From Sanguinoderma infundibulare (lineage: Eukaryota > Basidiomycota > Agaricomycetes > Polyporales > Polyporaceae): a stretch of DNA of 64,000 nt. A model generated the notes under the pieces. It made no database searches. It saw nothing but the letters and a program-made list of their open reading frames with translations, and was not told where the DNA came from. The position numbers were made by a program, and so were the translations under genes. Location of the stretch: assembly GCA_032821775.1 (NCBI GenBank), contig JAVLRN010000008.1:806001-870000 (forward strand), read 5' to 3'. Shown here in pieces: positions 9,505-20,912 of the stretch. The stretch's first letter is position 1, and each line of letters begins with the position of its first letter.

Positions 9505-12128
9505 GAGCCATCCGAGTCTGGCGTCCGCCCACGCAGGGACATGCACCCGCACGGCACGACGACGGTGATCGTCCGCCCGTCGTCGGACTTGGAGAACGTC
9601 GGGTTGTCCGGGCTGGTCAGTGCGTGCGCACAAAAAAAGCAAACCCGTTTCCGTCAGTCAACCAACCGCCAACTTTGCAAGACAGAAACCAGAACAAAAA
9701 ACCGAACGGGCCTACTCACTTGACGAACGCGTCCATGCCGACCACGACCTCGTGCAGCGTCCGGACCGCGAGCGAGTCGTCGAACGCGGCCGCGGGGTCC
9801 GCTAGCACCTCCCACGAGCCGCGGAAGACGGTTGTGCCCTGCTCCTCCTCCCCTTCCTCCCGCTCCCGCTCCGCCCCCTCTGTGCCGTCCGGGCCTTCTC
9901 CCTCTCCGTCCGTTTCCCCGTCCTTGTCGCGAAAGAGCAGCATGCCGGACGGCGCGACCTTCATGTTCTTCTTTTTCTGCCTCTTCTTCCTCTCCTCCTC
10001 CCTCTGCTTCCCCTTCAGAGAGGCCTGCGCGTCCCCCGCCACGTCTCGGAGCTTCGGCATCGGGCACTCGAGCAGCGTGCGCCTGAGCGCGTCGCACAGC
10101 TTCGCTCGCGTCTGGAACTCGGCCGCCTTCTCGCCGTCCGTGGCAAGGGGCTGCCGCCGCCGCCTCGCCGAGGATGATGCAGAGCTCGAGCGCGTGCGCG
10201 GCCGCCACTGCAGCGTCTTCATGTCGAGGTAGTGCGACGGGCCCGGCGGCCGCCCGCGCGACGTCGATGCGACAGCCGCTTTGGGAGCAGTCGCGGGGGC
10301 ACTGGGCGTGCTGTTCCGTCGTCGAGGCGTCCGGGTGGACGACACGCTCCTCCGCCGCCGGGGTGTCGGCGCAGGAGACGGCGCAGGGGTCCCGGCGGTG
10401 CTCCCTCGTCCCTGGCGCGACTGCGAACGCGTGCGGCGGCGGAACGGGTTCGGCTCCTCATCCGCGTCGGGGTCCTTCAGCGGCTCCATATAGTCGATCG
10501 TGCCTTCCGCGAACATCGAGGGCTCGGGAGCGCTCTTCCGGGGTGCACGACCACGCTTCACGGGCGTGGGCAGGGGGAGATGGTCCGCTGTTGGCAGGCT
10601 TGCGCGTCGACGTGCCATTTCCGCGGCCGCTGCTTCGCGCGCGAGTGTGTTCTTGTTCTTGGTGCCCGGAGGACGGCCGCGGCGCTTCGGAGTGGGGGTA
10701 GTCGGGGTGCTCGAGGAGGGACCGGGCGTTGGCGGACGTCTTCCAGACGTTCCGCCTGGGGGCGCAGTTATCGAAACCTCCGCGAGGGGGTGTTTGCGAG
10801 GGCGACCAGGGGTTCGCTTCATAGCGATTGGGGCTATAGACTCCAACTCGTCATTACCTTCCTCTCGCGCAAAGGTGGGTGGTGGATGGTGAGACGAAGG
10901 GGCTCCTACGTTGAGATTTGGGAGTGTGGTCCAAGTGGGAATGGAAGCACCCGAACGCTCGCTCGCTCCTGGAGAAACATTGCCGTCTTGGCGAGAGATA
11001 GCTGATATTGAAGAAGCAGCCCCGCGACCTCGACCTCGACCCCGTCCGCGACCCCGACCTAGCGCACTGCCGCGGGATGTTCCTCGCTTGACCGGAAGAG
11101 GCTCAACATTGGAGGGATCCGCAATATTCTCGTCCATATCACGCGCTCTACGAGGTCGGGATGAAGGACTGGATGCGATAGATCGTGCAAATGACTGATT
11201 GAGAGCCTCACTCAAGGACATGGCCCCGTCAGACGGGCGACGACGGTGTGTGGCATCCTGCGCCGCGCCCTCGTCCGACGTAGTGGAAGGTGTCGGCATC
11301 GCAATTGGCTTGACCTTGGGGGGCCGCCCTCTGGGACGGCCAGTGCTCGTTGACGGTGCTGGGACATGGGAGCTTTCAGGAGACGCGTCTCGTCGAACAT
11401 GGGAGCGGTCGCGCCTGGGCAGGGCTGAGATTTCGACGTAGACGGAGGAGTTGCGACGGCGGACCCGGCTACGGCTACGAGAGGGGGATGGTGCAGACGG
11501 GGGAGGGAAGTTATCATCAAAGATGAACGGATCCGCATACATGTCATCGTCGTCGTGCTCGTCCAACCTAGGGCGTTTTGCTGGACTAGGTGCATCATTG
11601 TGTTGGGAACGGTTCTTCCTCACCGCCGTGGTCGGAGAAGATGCTGGTGGGGAGGATCGAGCTGGAAAAAATATCAACATAAGTTCTACGCTCGAACGAG
11701 CGGCGATAAGGTCAAGTAGGAGGGTACTGTGCGCTATCTGCCTTGTCGGGCAAATGCCGCAGCGCGACATCGCGATGGAGAAAACCATGAAGCACGTCCG
11801 ACCAGCATGCGGGATGCCTTGCGCCCTCACAATCCGTAAAAAAACACTCACGTCTTTGCCCCTGCTCCTCATCAGACTCTGCCTCCGCGCCCGAATTTGC
11901 GAAAGAGCGGACTCGTTTGTGGGCGTAGGTCTTGTAAACGCGCGTTGCTGAGCGAGACTGCGTGCCGAAGACGTTGATCCGTTCCGAATGGGGTGTGGAT
12001 GGCTCTGGATCGGGGACCTCTGGCGAAAGCTGCCGCTCGCGCTCCTGCAACTCCTGCTCGCGCTGCTTCCGTTTCCTCAAGATATGCGGGGGTGGTTTGC
12101 CGATATATGCGGGGAAAACGTGTGCCAT
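9369..12128 (-). CDS. AT-hook nuclear protein (uncharacterised)
   Basis: Probable chromatin-associated DNA-binding protein of unknown specific role. Minus-strand exons are 12128-11852, 11661-9720 and 9612-9369, giving 820 aa with matching phases. The start opens MAHVFPAYIGKPPP followed by a charged helix (RKRKQREQELQERERQ). Several AT-hook-like cores follow: GRPRGRPPK, TPGRPRKHP and RRGRPPGTKNK. An RG-repeat tract (GRGRGRGRGRGRG) and long Ser/Pro/Arg-rich disordered stretches separate them. The C-terminal 150 residues look more ordered: an acidic/basic block, then SWEVLADPAAAFDDSL, and after the last intron NPDNPTFSKSDDGRTITVVV. A ten-residue polyglutamine tract is encoded by a CAG run near 9471-9500. 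Intron 1 (190 nt) stays open in one frame, so splicing there is inferred. I do not recognise a named orthologue. Confidence 0.82.
9471..9500 (-). repeat. CAG/CTG microsatellite encoding polyglutamine
   Basis: About ten consecutive CTG triplets on the plus strand, read as CAG (Gln) in the AT-hook protein. This is a likely length-variable site. Confidence 0.85.
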
Positions 12129-12429
12129 GATCTCCCAAAGGCGTCGAGATAACTGGGAATGATCGTTCGCGAGCAGCAGTGGAAGGCGGTGGGCGACGTG
12201 GGAGACGTGGGAGGCGACGAGGACAACGTCGAGATTAATATTGATATTGTGCTCAGCGGCAACCCCGCTTCTGCTCGCAAAGTTCCCACGCTCCCACGTG
12301 ATCGCGTCCCGGTGAGCTATCGACCGTTGGATGACCGTTTTTACCCCCATGAACCTCAAAATCTCAGTGGGAACTGCAGTGATTCTTGACCTCCCCAAGT
12401 AAACCGCTTTCTTCCGCGGAACGTGTGCA
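12129..12429. other. Intergenic, upstream of the AT-hook gene
   Basis: Presumed promoter/5' UTR of the minus-strand AT-hook gene. No other feature recognised. Confidence 0.4.
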
Positions 12430-12680
12430 GACCATCTATGTACTTCAAATTGCAGATGACGTAGAATGATGTTTGTGTACTTCCATCTCTGGTTCGCTTC
12501 CAGAGCGTCTTGCCATGTCCTTCAACCCAACGATAGTCAGCGGGCATACAACCATGAACGGTCGGACACTCACCCATCGCAACAGACGATGATTCTCTTG
12601 CGGACCCTTGCGAGCCCCGACTCAACAGTGTTGAAGTCGACAGGAGCAGAAGAGCCCCCGGCGGGGTTGTAGTCAGCCAT
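12430..12680 (-). pseudogene. DUF2235 (Tle1-like hydrolase) N-terminal fragment
   Basis: Reading down from an ATG at 12680, the first 36 codons end in RVRKRIIVCCDG, the opening motif of fungal DUF2235 proteins (predicted alpha/beta hydrolases). A GTGAGT donor follows at 12573. About 100 nt further on comes WKYTNIILR in a frame that does not match the first exon, resembling the RWKYTN block that normally follows CCDGTW. After that the similarity stops and the AT-hook gene begins. The full protein would be several hundred residues, so this is a truncated, frame-disrupted remnant. Identification rests on two short motifs. Confidence 0.55.
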
Positions 12681-13259
12681 GCTACCCAGTGGTTTCGATG
12701 GATTGGGTCCTCAGAGGAAGTGTGGCGTTTGTTAGACACGCCAGGAGCTCGGGGTTACAAAGCGCTACAGACCGGAGAGAACGCGCTCCAGACCGGGGAG
12801 AATGCGCTGAAGACCGGAGAGAACAAGGAACGGTGTCCGCGCGAGCCTTGGCAGCTGATCCCGAGTAGTGGTTCCCGTCAGGATCGAGGTGATACGTCGC
12901 GATAAAATATAAAGGAGCCTTGCACACTGGTACTCACCGTGACGAACGGAAGTACTAGTGGCCTGATGCTACACTCGCACGTGAATACACGGCATCTACG
13001 CAAGTTCAAAAACACTTGACTCAAACGTGGCAGGACTTGCAAGGGGTAGGACTCGCAATCTCCAACTATAGCACGTTGACTGGCCGTCGGGTGTTGGCAA
13101 AAACGTGATTCTGCCCACAACCCTACTTGGCAGTATAAGTCGAAACCACAACTACGCCCAAGAATGTTCGATCGCCCTCGGGTTCCTATGATACCAAGGT
13201 GCCAGCTCAACAGAATATTATCCCAATACATATTACACATACTCGACACTAAAAGCGCA
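12681..13259. other. Intergenic with minisatellite
   Basis: Lies between the DUF2235 remnant and the 3' end of NUS1. Apart from the three-copy 21-bp repeat at 12762-12824, nothing recognised. Confidence 0.45.
12762..12824. repeat. Minisatellite, 3 x 21 bp
   Basis: Three tandem units, each starting GCGCT and containing AGACCGG(A/G)GAGAA. Units span 12762-12782, 12783-12803 and 12804-12824. The period keeps a plus-strand frame open, but no gene is supported. Confidence 0.85.
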
Positions 13260-14466
13260 CTACTTCCCAAGGCGTATCTGAGCACCGGCGTATTCGTCAA
13301 GTGCTCTCCGGAATTCGACTTCCTCGATGGAAGACGGTTCAGGGGACTTCCTGGTCCACCAAGACTTGATTCTAGGACATGTTGTCCAGCTATGTGGGCG
13401 ACATCATTAAACAGCTCGATTAGATTCAATATACGCGAACTCACTATATCTCCGTTATATGCAGCTGCCAAGGGGGAAAGCCAGCAAATTCCAACAGTGA
13501 ACGCAGCTGTCCAGCAGGCGGTTTCCGGTGGACAATCATTAGGTCCGGTGAAGGGAATCCATACTCGCCTACCACGAAGTCCGGTGAGTAACCGTCATCG
13601 GAGCACAGCTGAGGAACACACCTTCCAATACTTGGTCAAGCTGCCGTATGGCCAGTCGCATGGACGTGGTTGACGCAAATTCAGAAACCTTGGCCGCCTT
13701 AGCGTCATACAGCAACGTCGCCGCTGCCGCCGCTATCGCTGGCTTTCCGGACTTGTAAGAGATGACGTGTAGGGTAAACGGGATTTCTTCGGCCTTTTCG
13801 TCATGTCCTGGACATGACTTCAGGATGCGTGTAGACTAGGAAAACCGCCAGCACTTACGGTTGACACGTCGGCGCTTCACCGTCGTCCTATTGACGCGCG
13901 TCCTCCGTTTTGACTTTGGAGAATTAGTCGGGTATCGTATGGTGGTAACACTGAGCTTGGGGACGGATGCAGTGGTGTGCGACGAGAGTGGTCTAGAGTC
14001 CGAGTCGTCCGAAGGAGGAGGGGTAAGGGGGTATGTGATATCGCATTCGACGGGGGAATCGTCCAGCTCTTCTTCTTGGGTTGGCGGCAATATGCGTTCC
14101 CGTATATCCAGAGAACAATTCGTAAGGATCCCTGAGAACGGATAATCCAACGTCGGCCAAGGCAAAGCTAGAATAGCACAATGCACACTTACCAACACGA
14201 TCATAAACCGTTAGCCTCCGGATCCCGACTGCCTGACACCAGGCCGTGACCTTCTCCACAGAGTTGAGCATGTACTTCTCATTGCTCTCTTCATCCGACT
14301 CCGGATTAGGTATTAGAATCAAAGCTAGGTGTGGCGGTACTTTTGAACGTTCGGCGACCAGAGGCAGAGGATCCCCAAGGAAGCGGGCGGACAGAGACTT
14401 GAATACAAGGACTAGTTTATACAGAGCATGAAGGAGAGAGTGTACGACCGTGGCCAGCCAGGACAT
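13260..14466 (-). CDS. NUS1: Dehydrodolichyl diphosphate synthase complex subunit NUS1
   Basis: Non-catalytic, ER-anchored subunit of the cis-prenyltransferase that makes the dolichol backbone for N-glycosylation. Minus-strand exons are 14466-14193, 14131-13859, 13807-13622, 13568-13445 and 13389-13260. All phases close, giving 328 aa, a normal NUS1 length. An N-terminal hydrophobic segment (SLLHALYKLVLVF, residues about 10-22) is the membrane anchor. AWCQAVGIRRLTVYDRVGIL is the family block; a variable acidic/Pro insert follows, then VISYKSGKPAIAAAAATLL, PDLMIVH and LLEFAGFPPWQLHITEIY. The C-terminus ends QIRLGK, which carries the RxG motif needed for activity of the heterodimer. The acceptor for exon 5 was set at 13390/13391 because the nearer AG would create a stop codon. 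Confidence 0.93.
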
Positions 14467-16678
14467 CGCGTTTCGCGTCGAGCACGTCGGAGGACGCGTC
14501 CGCTACCGAAAGGCGTGCGAGGACCTCTATAGAGACAGGGTCGAGTGGGTGCAGCGAGTACAAGAGAGCAGAAGGTGAAGCTCGAAGCCAACACCGCTAT
14601 GCTGCGAAAGGGCATCAGAGATCACGTGGAGGACACCACTCGGACGCAGCGCCCGGGTTACGCGAGGAGGCGCGCGTCAGAGCGCCCAGAGCCCGCTGGA
14701 GTCATGACGGGACTTCAAATCGACGACCAGCCTACCTGCCTGTCAGGCAAACAGCCCGGCCCAAGTCCCAGCCAACATGCATGAGAATTGTGCCCAGTGC
14801 GTCCTTGTGTGTGCACATACGCTGCGTACGTGCGCCGACTTCTTCAGCCGGGGCTATCTCAACACGCTCACACCAAGCCTTTCCTGGTAGGCAGACGATA
14901 CGACAAGTCGACATCGTTAGGCCTCACCAAGACCACCCGACACAGCTTCGGAGGTTGCGAAGACACGACTATGTTGCAATGCAGGCAACTTCGTAACTTT
15001 CAGGCCCGTCGTTGGTTCAGGCCTGTCTCACTGACACTTTCCATTGTCAGCTAACCGGAAATGACTACAAGCTTGGGAATTGATCGTTTTCTCTCTCTTA
15101 GCCGCAATGGGCCCCACGGCCACCGAAGCATCAAGGCCCACAGAAATTGAATTCCCTGGACCTGTCCGATCGTGGCCCCAGGAGCGCTTACATTGTCGAG
15201 ACTCACTTAGTACATGAACAGGACGTCAAGATCAATGTCACCCCGTTGATCCTGGGTCGGAATTCCCACCATGATTTCGCCACCGTGATATGCTTGAGGA
15301 TTGGGAACCACAAGGTCAGTAGTCCCCATCCCATCCAGACTGGTTGAGTCACGGCCATTTAACCATCCTTGCTACGGACAACCATGCAGATCTTGCAAAT
15401 ATCTGTTCCTCTTGCTGAGGCTGTCATCTCTGTTTGCCTCCTCCGCGAAGCCCATCGGGCGATGCTCTTCCCAGCGGCTTGTAGTCCTCTCAATGCCTCA
15501 TGTTCCTGGCAAGTGACCGTGGGGACCGAGCGTCCCTCAGCATGTCTTGATGGTCCCTTCCTGCCATCTCTTCTGTCTAAACCTTCATCATTCCCAGAGC
15601 GACGTTCTCGCGGACCCACTCTCGATACCTTTGGTGCCGTTATCGGCGCGAAAGCAGGTGCGATAAAGATATGGCGCACCGTCTGCCAGTGCTACAGCAC
15701 GACGATACGCTCGACAAAGCCCTATCAAGTCGTGTGCCTGAGCCAATCAAGGTATAGGCGAAGAACGATACGCCGTGACGCCTCGAATGGCCCAATGGAT
15801 CAGAATCGGTAGCTAATCGTATGTGAACTCAACCAGCGTCGCCGTGCTCGTTGACCAGTTACCACCACCACAGGCTTCGGCGTCGACGACAACGGAGGAT
15901 TGCGGCGTATCGCGCGAGCATCGTCCCGAAGACCAAGTCTCGGCATCCGTACCTGCGGCACAGCTATGTCGCCGCTCCATACGGAGCAAGAGCACTTGCG
16001 CGCTCAGGGTGTGCCGCCCAGAATGAGACGGGTGGCTCGCTACCTAGAGGTGAGTGAAACAAGCCTCTGCTACCGGTCAATCGAAATCACCGCCCAGAGG
16101 GCGCGATGCTTCAAGCGCGGTAAAATGTGCTATCATACAGCTCGACTGCGCCTCTGCGATTAGCGCGGAATGTCTGTTCCCGTGTATGTACGACCGACGT
16201 CGCCTTCGATGCATGATCCCACGCTTCCTGCCAACGCTTCTGCGAATCCGTGCGCCGACCGCGGCGGAAGCTGCGCGGTCGCGGGGACAGATCGCACCCA
16301 TGACCCCGTCCATGTTCCGCTGTGGAGCGCGACCACTCGTCTGTAGCTGCCGAAGAGGGGAGTCGCGCCGCCTGTTCGGCTCGATGGACTGCCCCGCACG
16401 CATGTCGCCTTCGCCGGGACAGCGCTGGGCTATCAGCTCTCACTCACTCTTGACAGTCTTGTGGCATATCATACGTTCGGTCCATATGGTGCAGAAGCAC
16501 CGGACTCTCACGGGCAATTTATAGTTTGCCAAGGGCCGCCCTCTGAAAATGGCCATCGGGTCAAAAGATATCTGTGGCTGCTTCTCCCGGGCGGCGCGCT
16601 GGGTCACGCTCGCTCACTTATATATCGGTCGTCTGCCGATGTTGACCCCGTCCCCCCTCCCAGGTGCTTGCCCTTATC
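14467..16678. other. Intergenic, 2.2 kb
   Basis: No gene supported. A frame at about 15147-15347 (+) reads SAYIVETHLVHEQDVKINV and ends beside a GTCAGT donor-like site. It could be a relic exon, but I cannot name it. Other frames look random. Confidence 0.4.
16619..16625 (+). promoter_or_regulatory. TATA-like box of the first OPT gene
   Basis: TATATAT ends 54 bp before the OPT start codon. The spacing would suit a short 5' UTR. Motif-based inference only. Confidence 0.35.
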
Positions 16679-19603
16679 ATGACCGACTCCTCGTACTATG
16701 CCGAGGGGCTCTCCGCCATGGATGCGTTGGATGAGAAGAAGGGGTTTGGCGCCGACTCGGAGAGGCAAGGTATGTTCACCATCGTTCTGCACGTTGCTTC
16801 TACCACTAACCTCCGAACCTCCCAGCGGGGAGCGACAAGGAGCACGTGGTTACAAGCCCCGAGTTCGACGACCCCAACATCGACCCGAACGCCATCTCCC
16901 TCGGTGAGTGCATTATCCTTCATACCAGGGCAAAGATCGGAAGCTTACACTTCCCTGTCCTGAAGAGGATGATTCCCCTTATCCCGAGGTGCGCTCTGCG
17001 GTCGCGAACACGGACGACCCGGACATGCCGGTCAACACCATACGGGCATGGGTCATTGGACTGATTTGGTCAATCGTCCTTCCCGGCATGAACCAATTCT
17101 TCTTCTTCCGTCTGCCTGGCATAACAGTCACTGGCGTAAGCGCTGCATCACGAGCAAACCGCCGCGTTAATCCCTCTGACGATCACGCAGATCGTCGCCC
17201 AATTGCTAGCATTCCCCATGGGTCGCCTGTGGGCGGCCTGCATGCCGAGAGTCAAGATCTTCGGCGTACCGCTCAACCCTGGGCCGTTCACGGTCAAGGA
17301 ACACGTTATCATCACTCTCATGGCCAACGTTGGATATCAGTCTGCTTATGCGGTTCGTAAACCTTATTTCGCCGCAGGTCGCTTCCCGACTGAATTGGTA
17401 TTGGACTTCCAGACAGATATCATTGCGGTGCAGCGTGTGTACTACAACCAGACTTACAACTTCAGCTATCAGTGGATGATCGTCATGTCGACCCAACTAG
17501 TGAGCCTTACTACTGATCAATGCGAATTGCAATAACCGATTTGTCCGGTATTGCAGATAGGCTTCTCGATCGGCGGCATCGCTCGGCGCTTCCTCGTCGC
17601 GCCCCCGTCCATGATCTGGCCCACGAACCTCGTCACCTGCGCGCTATTCAACACCCTCCACTCCCAGCAGTACGCCGGTATTGGAAACCGCGGCGGCATC
17701 TCCCGCGAACGCTTCTTCGTCTACGCCTTCACCGGGTCCTTCCTCTGGTACTTCTTCCCCGGCTACATCTTCCAGGCCCTGAGCTACTTCAACTGGGTCT
17801 GCTGGATCGCGCCGAACAATCTCGTCGTCAACCAGCTCTTCGGATACTACTCCGGGCTCGGCATGTCCCTCATCACCTTCGACTGGTCCCAGATCGCGTA
17901 CATCGGCTCGCCGCTCGCGACGCCCTGGTGGGCGTCCGCGAACGTCGCCGCCGGCTTCGTGTTCTTCTTCTGGATCCTCACGCCCGCCCTCTACTTCTCC
18001 AACACCTGGTTCTCGGCGTACATGCCGATCTCGACCCGGACGAGCTACGACAACACGGGCGCGGCGTACAACGTCTCGAAGATCCTCACGCCCGAGTCGA
18101 CGCTAGACCTCGCAAAGTACGAGGCGTACTCGCCGCTGTTCTTGTCGACGACGTTCGCGGTCACGTACGGGCTGTCGTTTGCGAGCATCACGGCGACGAT
18201 CATGCACACCCTGCTGTACTTCCGCAAGCAGATCTGGGTCCAGAGCCGCAGGTCGCTGTCTGAACAGCCGGATATTCACGCGCGGCTCATGTCGAGGTAC
18301 CCCCAGGTTCCCGAGTGGTGGTATGCTGTCATCTTTGGTGCGTTGTCGCGTTGGACGGCCAGTCTCACCATTCGCTTACGACGTGCAACTGTTTGCAGTG
18401 GTCATGTTTGTATTCGGCGTTGTCGCCATCGAGGTGTGGAATACCCAGATGCCAGTCTGGGCCCTGGTACTCGGACTAATCATTTGTGGGTGTCCTGCGC
18501 GTGTATCTGTCCGCATCTCCAGGCGCGTTACTCACTCCCCCCTCCCCTCCAGCCTTCGTGTACACCATCCCCGTAGGCATGATCCAGGCGATCACGAACC
18601 AGCAGATCGGCCTGAACGTGATCACGGAGCTTATCATCGGCTACGCCCTCCCGGGCAAGCCCATCGCCATGATGCTCTTCAAGACCTGGGGCTACATCAC
18701 CATGGCCCAGGCGCTCCAGTTCACGTCCGACTTCAAGCTCGGGCACTACATGAAGATCCCCCCGCGCGCCATGTTCGCCTGCCAGGTCATCGCCGCCGTG
18801 ATCGGCGGCACCGTCCAGCTCGGCGTCCAGGCCTGGATGTTCACCAACATTCCCGACATGTGCACCGCGGACCAGAAGGACCGCTTCGTCTGCCCGTCGA
18901 CCCAGGTCTTCGGCACCGCGTCCATCATCTGGGGCGTCATCGGCCCCCAGCGCCAGTTCTCGCCCGGCCAGGTGTACTACGGGCTCGTGTTCTTCTTCAT
19001 CGTCGGCGCGCTCTGTCCGCTCGCGACGTACCTCGTCGGCCTGCGGTGGCCGAACTCGTTCCTGCGCTACGTGAACTTCCCCGTGATCTTCAACGGCACG
19101 AGCTACATCCCGCCCGCGAGCGCGGTCAACTACGTGCCGTGGACGATCGTGGGCTTCGTCTTCAACTACGCCATCCGCCGCCGCCACTTCTCGTGGTGGA
19201 CAAAGTACAACTGTGCGTCTTCTTCACTAAAACCCGTCCTGCCCGTGCCCGTGGCCATGGCATGACTGTGGAGCTGACCATGCACTGTGTGTGTGTCTGT
19301 TTCTCTCTTTCTTCCAGACATCCTGTCGGCCGGCCTGGACTCGGGCGTCGCCATCTCCACCATCCTCATCTACTTTGCGCTCTTCTACCCCAAGAACGGC
19401 ACCGTCGGCGCGAACAACATCATGACGTGGTGGGGCAACGTCGTCTCCATCAACACCGCAGACTTTGGGCCCGAAGGCGCGGGCACGCCCCTGTCTGCGA
19501 TTCCCCCGCAGGGAACGTTTGGGTAAGCATGGTTTAAATCGCGGATGGCTTGTGTTCCGCAGGTGCTGACACGTTGTCGCCTTGCAGACCGAAGACGTGG
19601 TAG
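16679..19603 (+). CDS. OPT-family oligopeptide transporter (copy 1)
   Basis: Plasma-membrane proton-coupled transporter of small peptides (oligopeptide transporter family). Exons are 16679-16769, 16826-16903, 16966-17135, 17191-17352, 17413-17499, 17557-18337, 18399-18485, 18553-19212, 19318-19522 and 19588-19603, giving 778 aa. Family marks include INTRONless-contiguous TIRAWVIGLIWSIVLPGMNQ for the first helix, the NPG motif in VPLNPGPFTVKEHV (about residue 142), and the KIPPR motif in HYMKIPPRAMF (about residue 553). Long hydrophobic helices follow (SYFNWVCWIAPNNLVVNQL, VVMFVFGVVAIEVWN). The last exon is only 16 nt and encodes PKTW plus stop. An inverted paralogue lies at 37.7-40.4 kb. It runs tail to tail with the cyclophilin gene, 363 bp apart. 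The exact substrate is unknown. Confidence 0.95.
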
Positions 19604-19966
19604 GCGGGAATGTACAATTATTGCATGTTTATTGGATGTGTACCACCAGGTCAACGTTGTGTAGCTCTGCATTTGGTTATCGTTTGCTCTCTGAATACTC
19701 GCGTCCCACTGACGAAAGAAAAATGATTTTCCTCGATATCACCTTCCAGTCCGACTGTTGCGAGACGAAACGTCGCGCGCGCGCGAGGTTGAATTGAAAC
19801 AAAAGCGTTCGACGTAGCATGGCAGGTCAGACAGTGAAAAATCGGAGGAAAAGCACGTCAGATAGATCCGAACCTACTACTACTGTACTAGAATCGTCTC
19901 TCCGCCGTCCACAACTGACCCTGGACCCTCTAAAGCGACCACGACGCACAAGGGCTTTTACAATAT
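19604..19966. other. Convergent intergenic spacer
   Basis: 363 bp between the stop codons of the OPT (+) and cyclophilin (-) genes. Likely two overlapping 3' UTR/terminator regions; no other feature seen. Confidence 0.5.

Positions 19967-20912
<946 letters not shown>

Noticed and set aside
15147..15347. Small frame ending at a GTCAGT site in the 14.5-16.7 kb gap.
   Set aside because: It looks protein-like, but no partner exon or family could be identified.
17520..19537. Arginine/histidine-rich frames of 250-450 codons overlapping OPT copy 1.
   Set aside because: Out-of-frame readings of a GC-rich exon; the OPT frame carries all conserved motifs.
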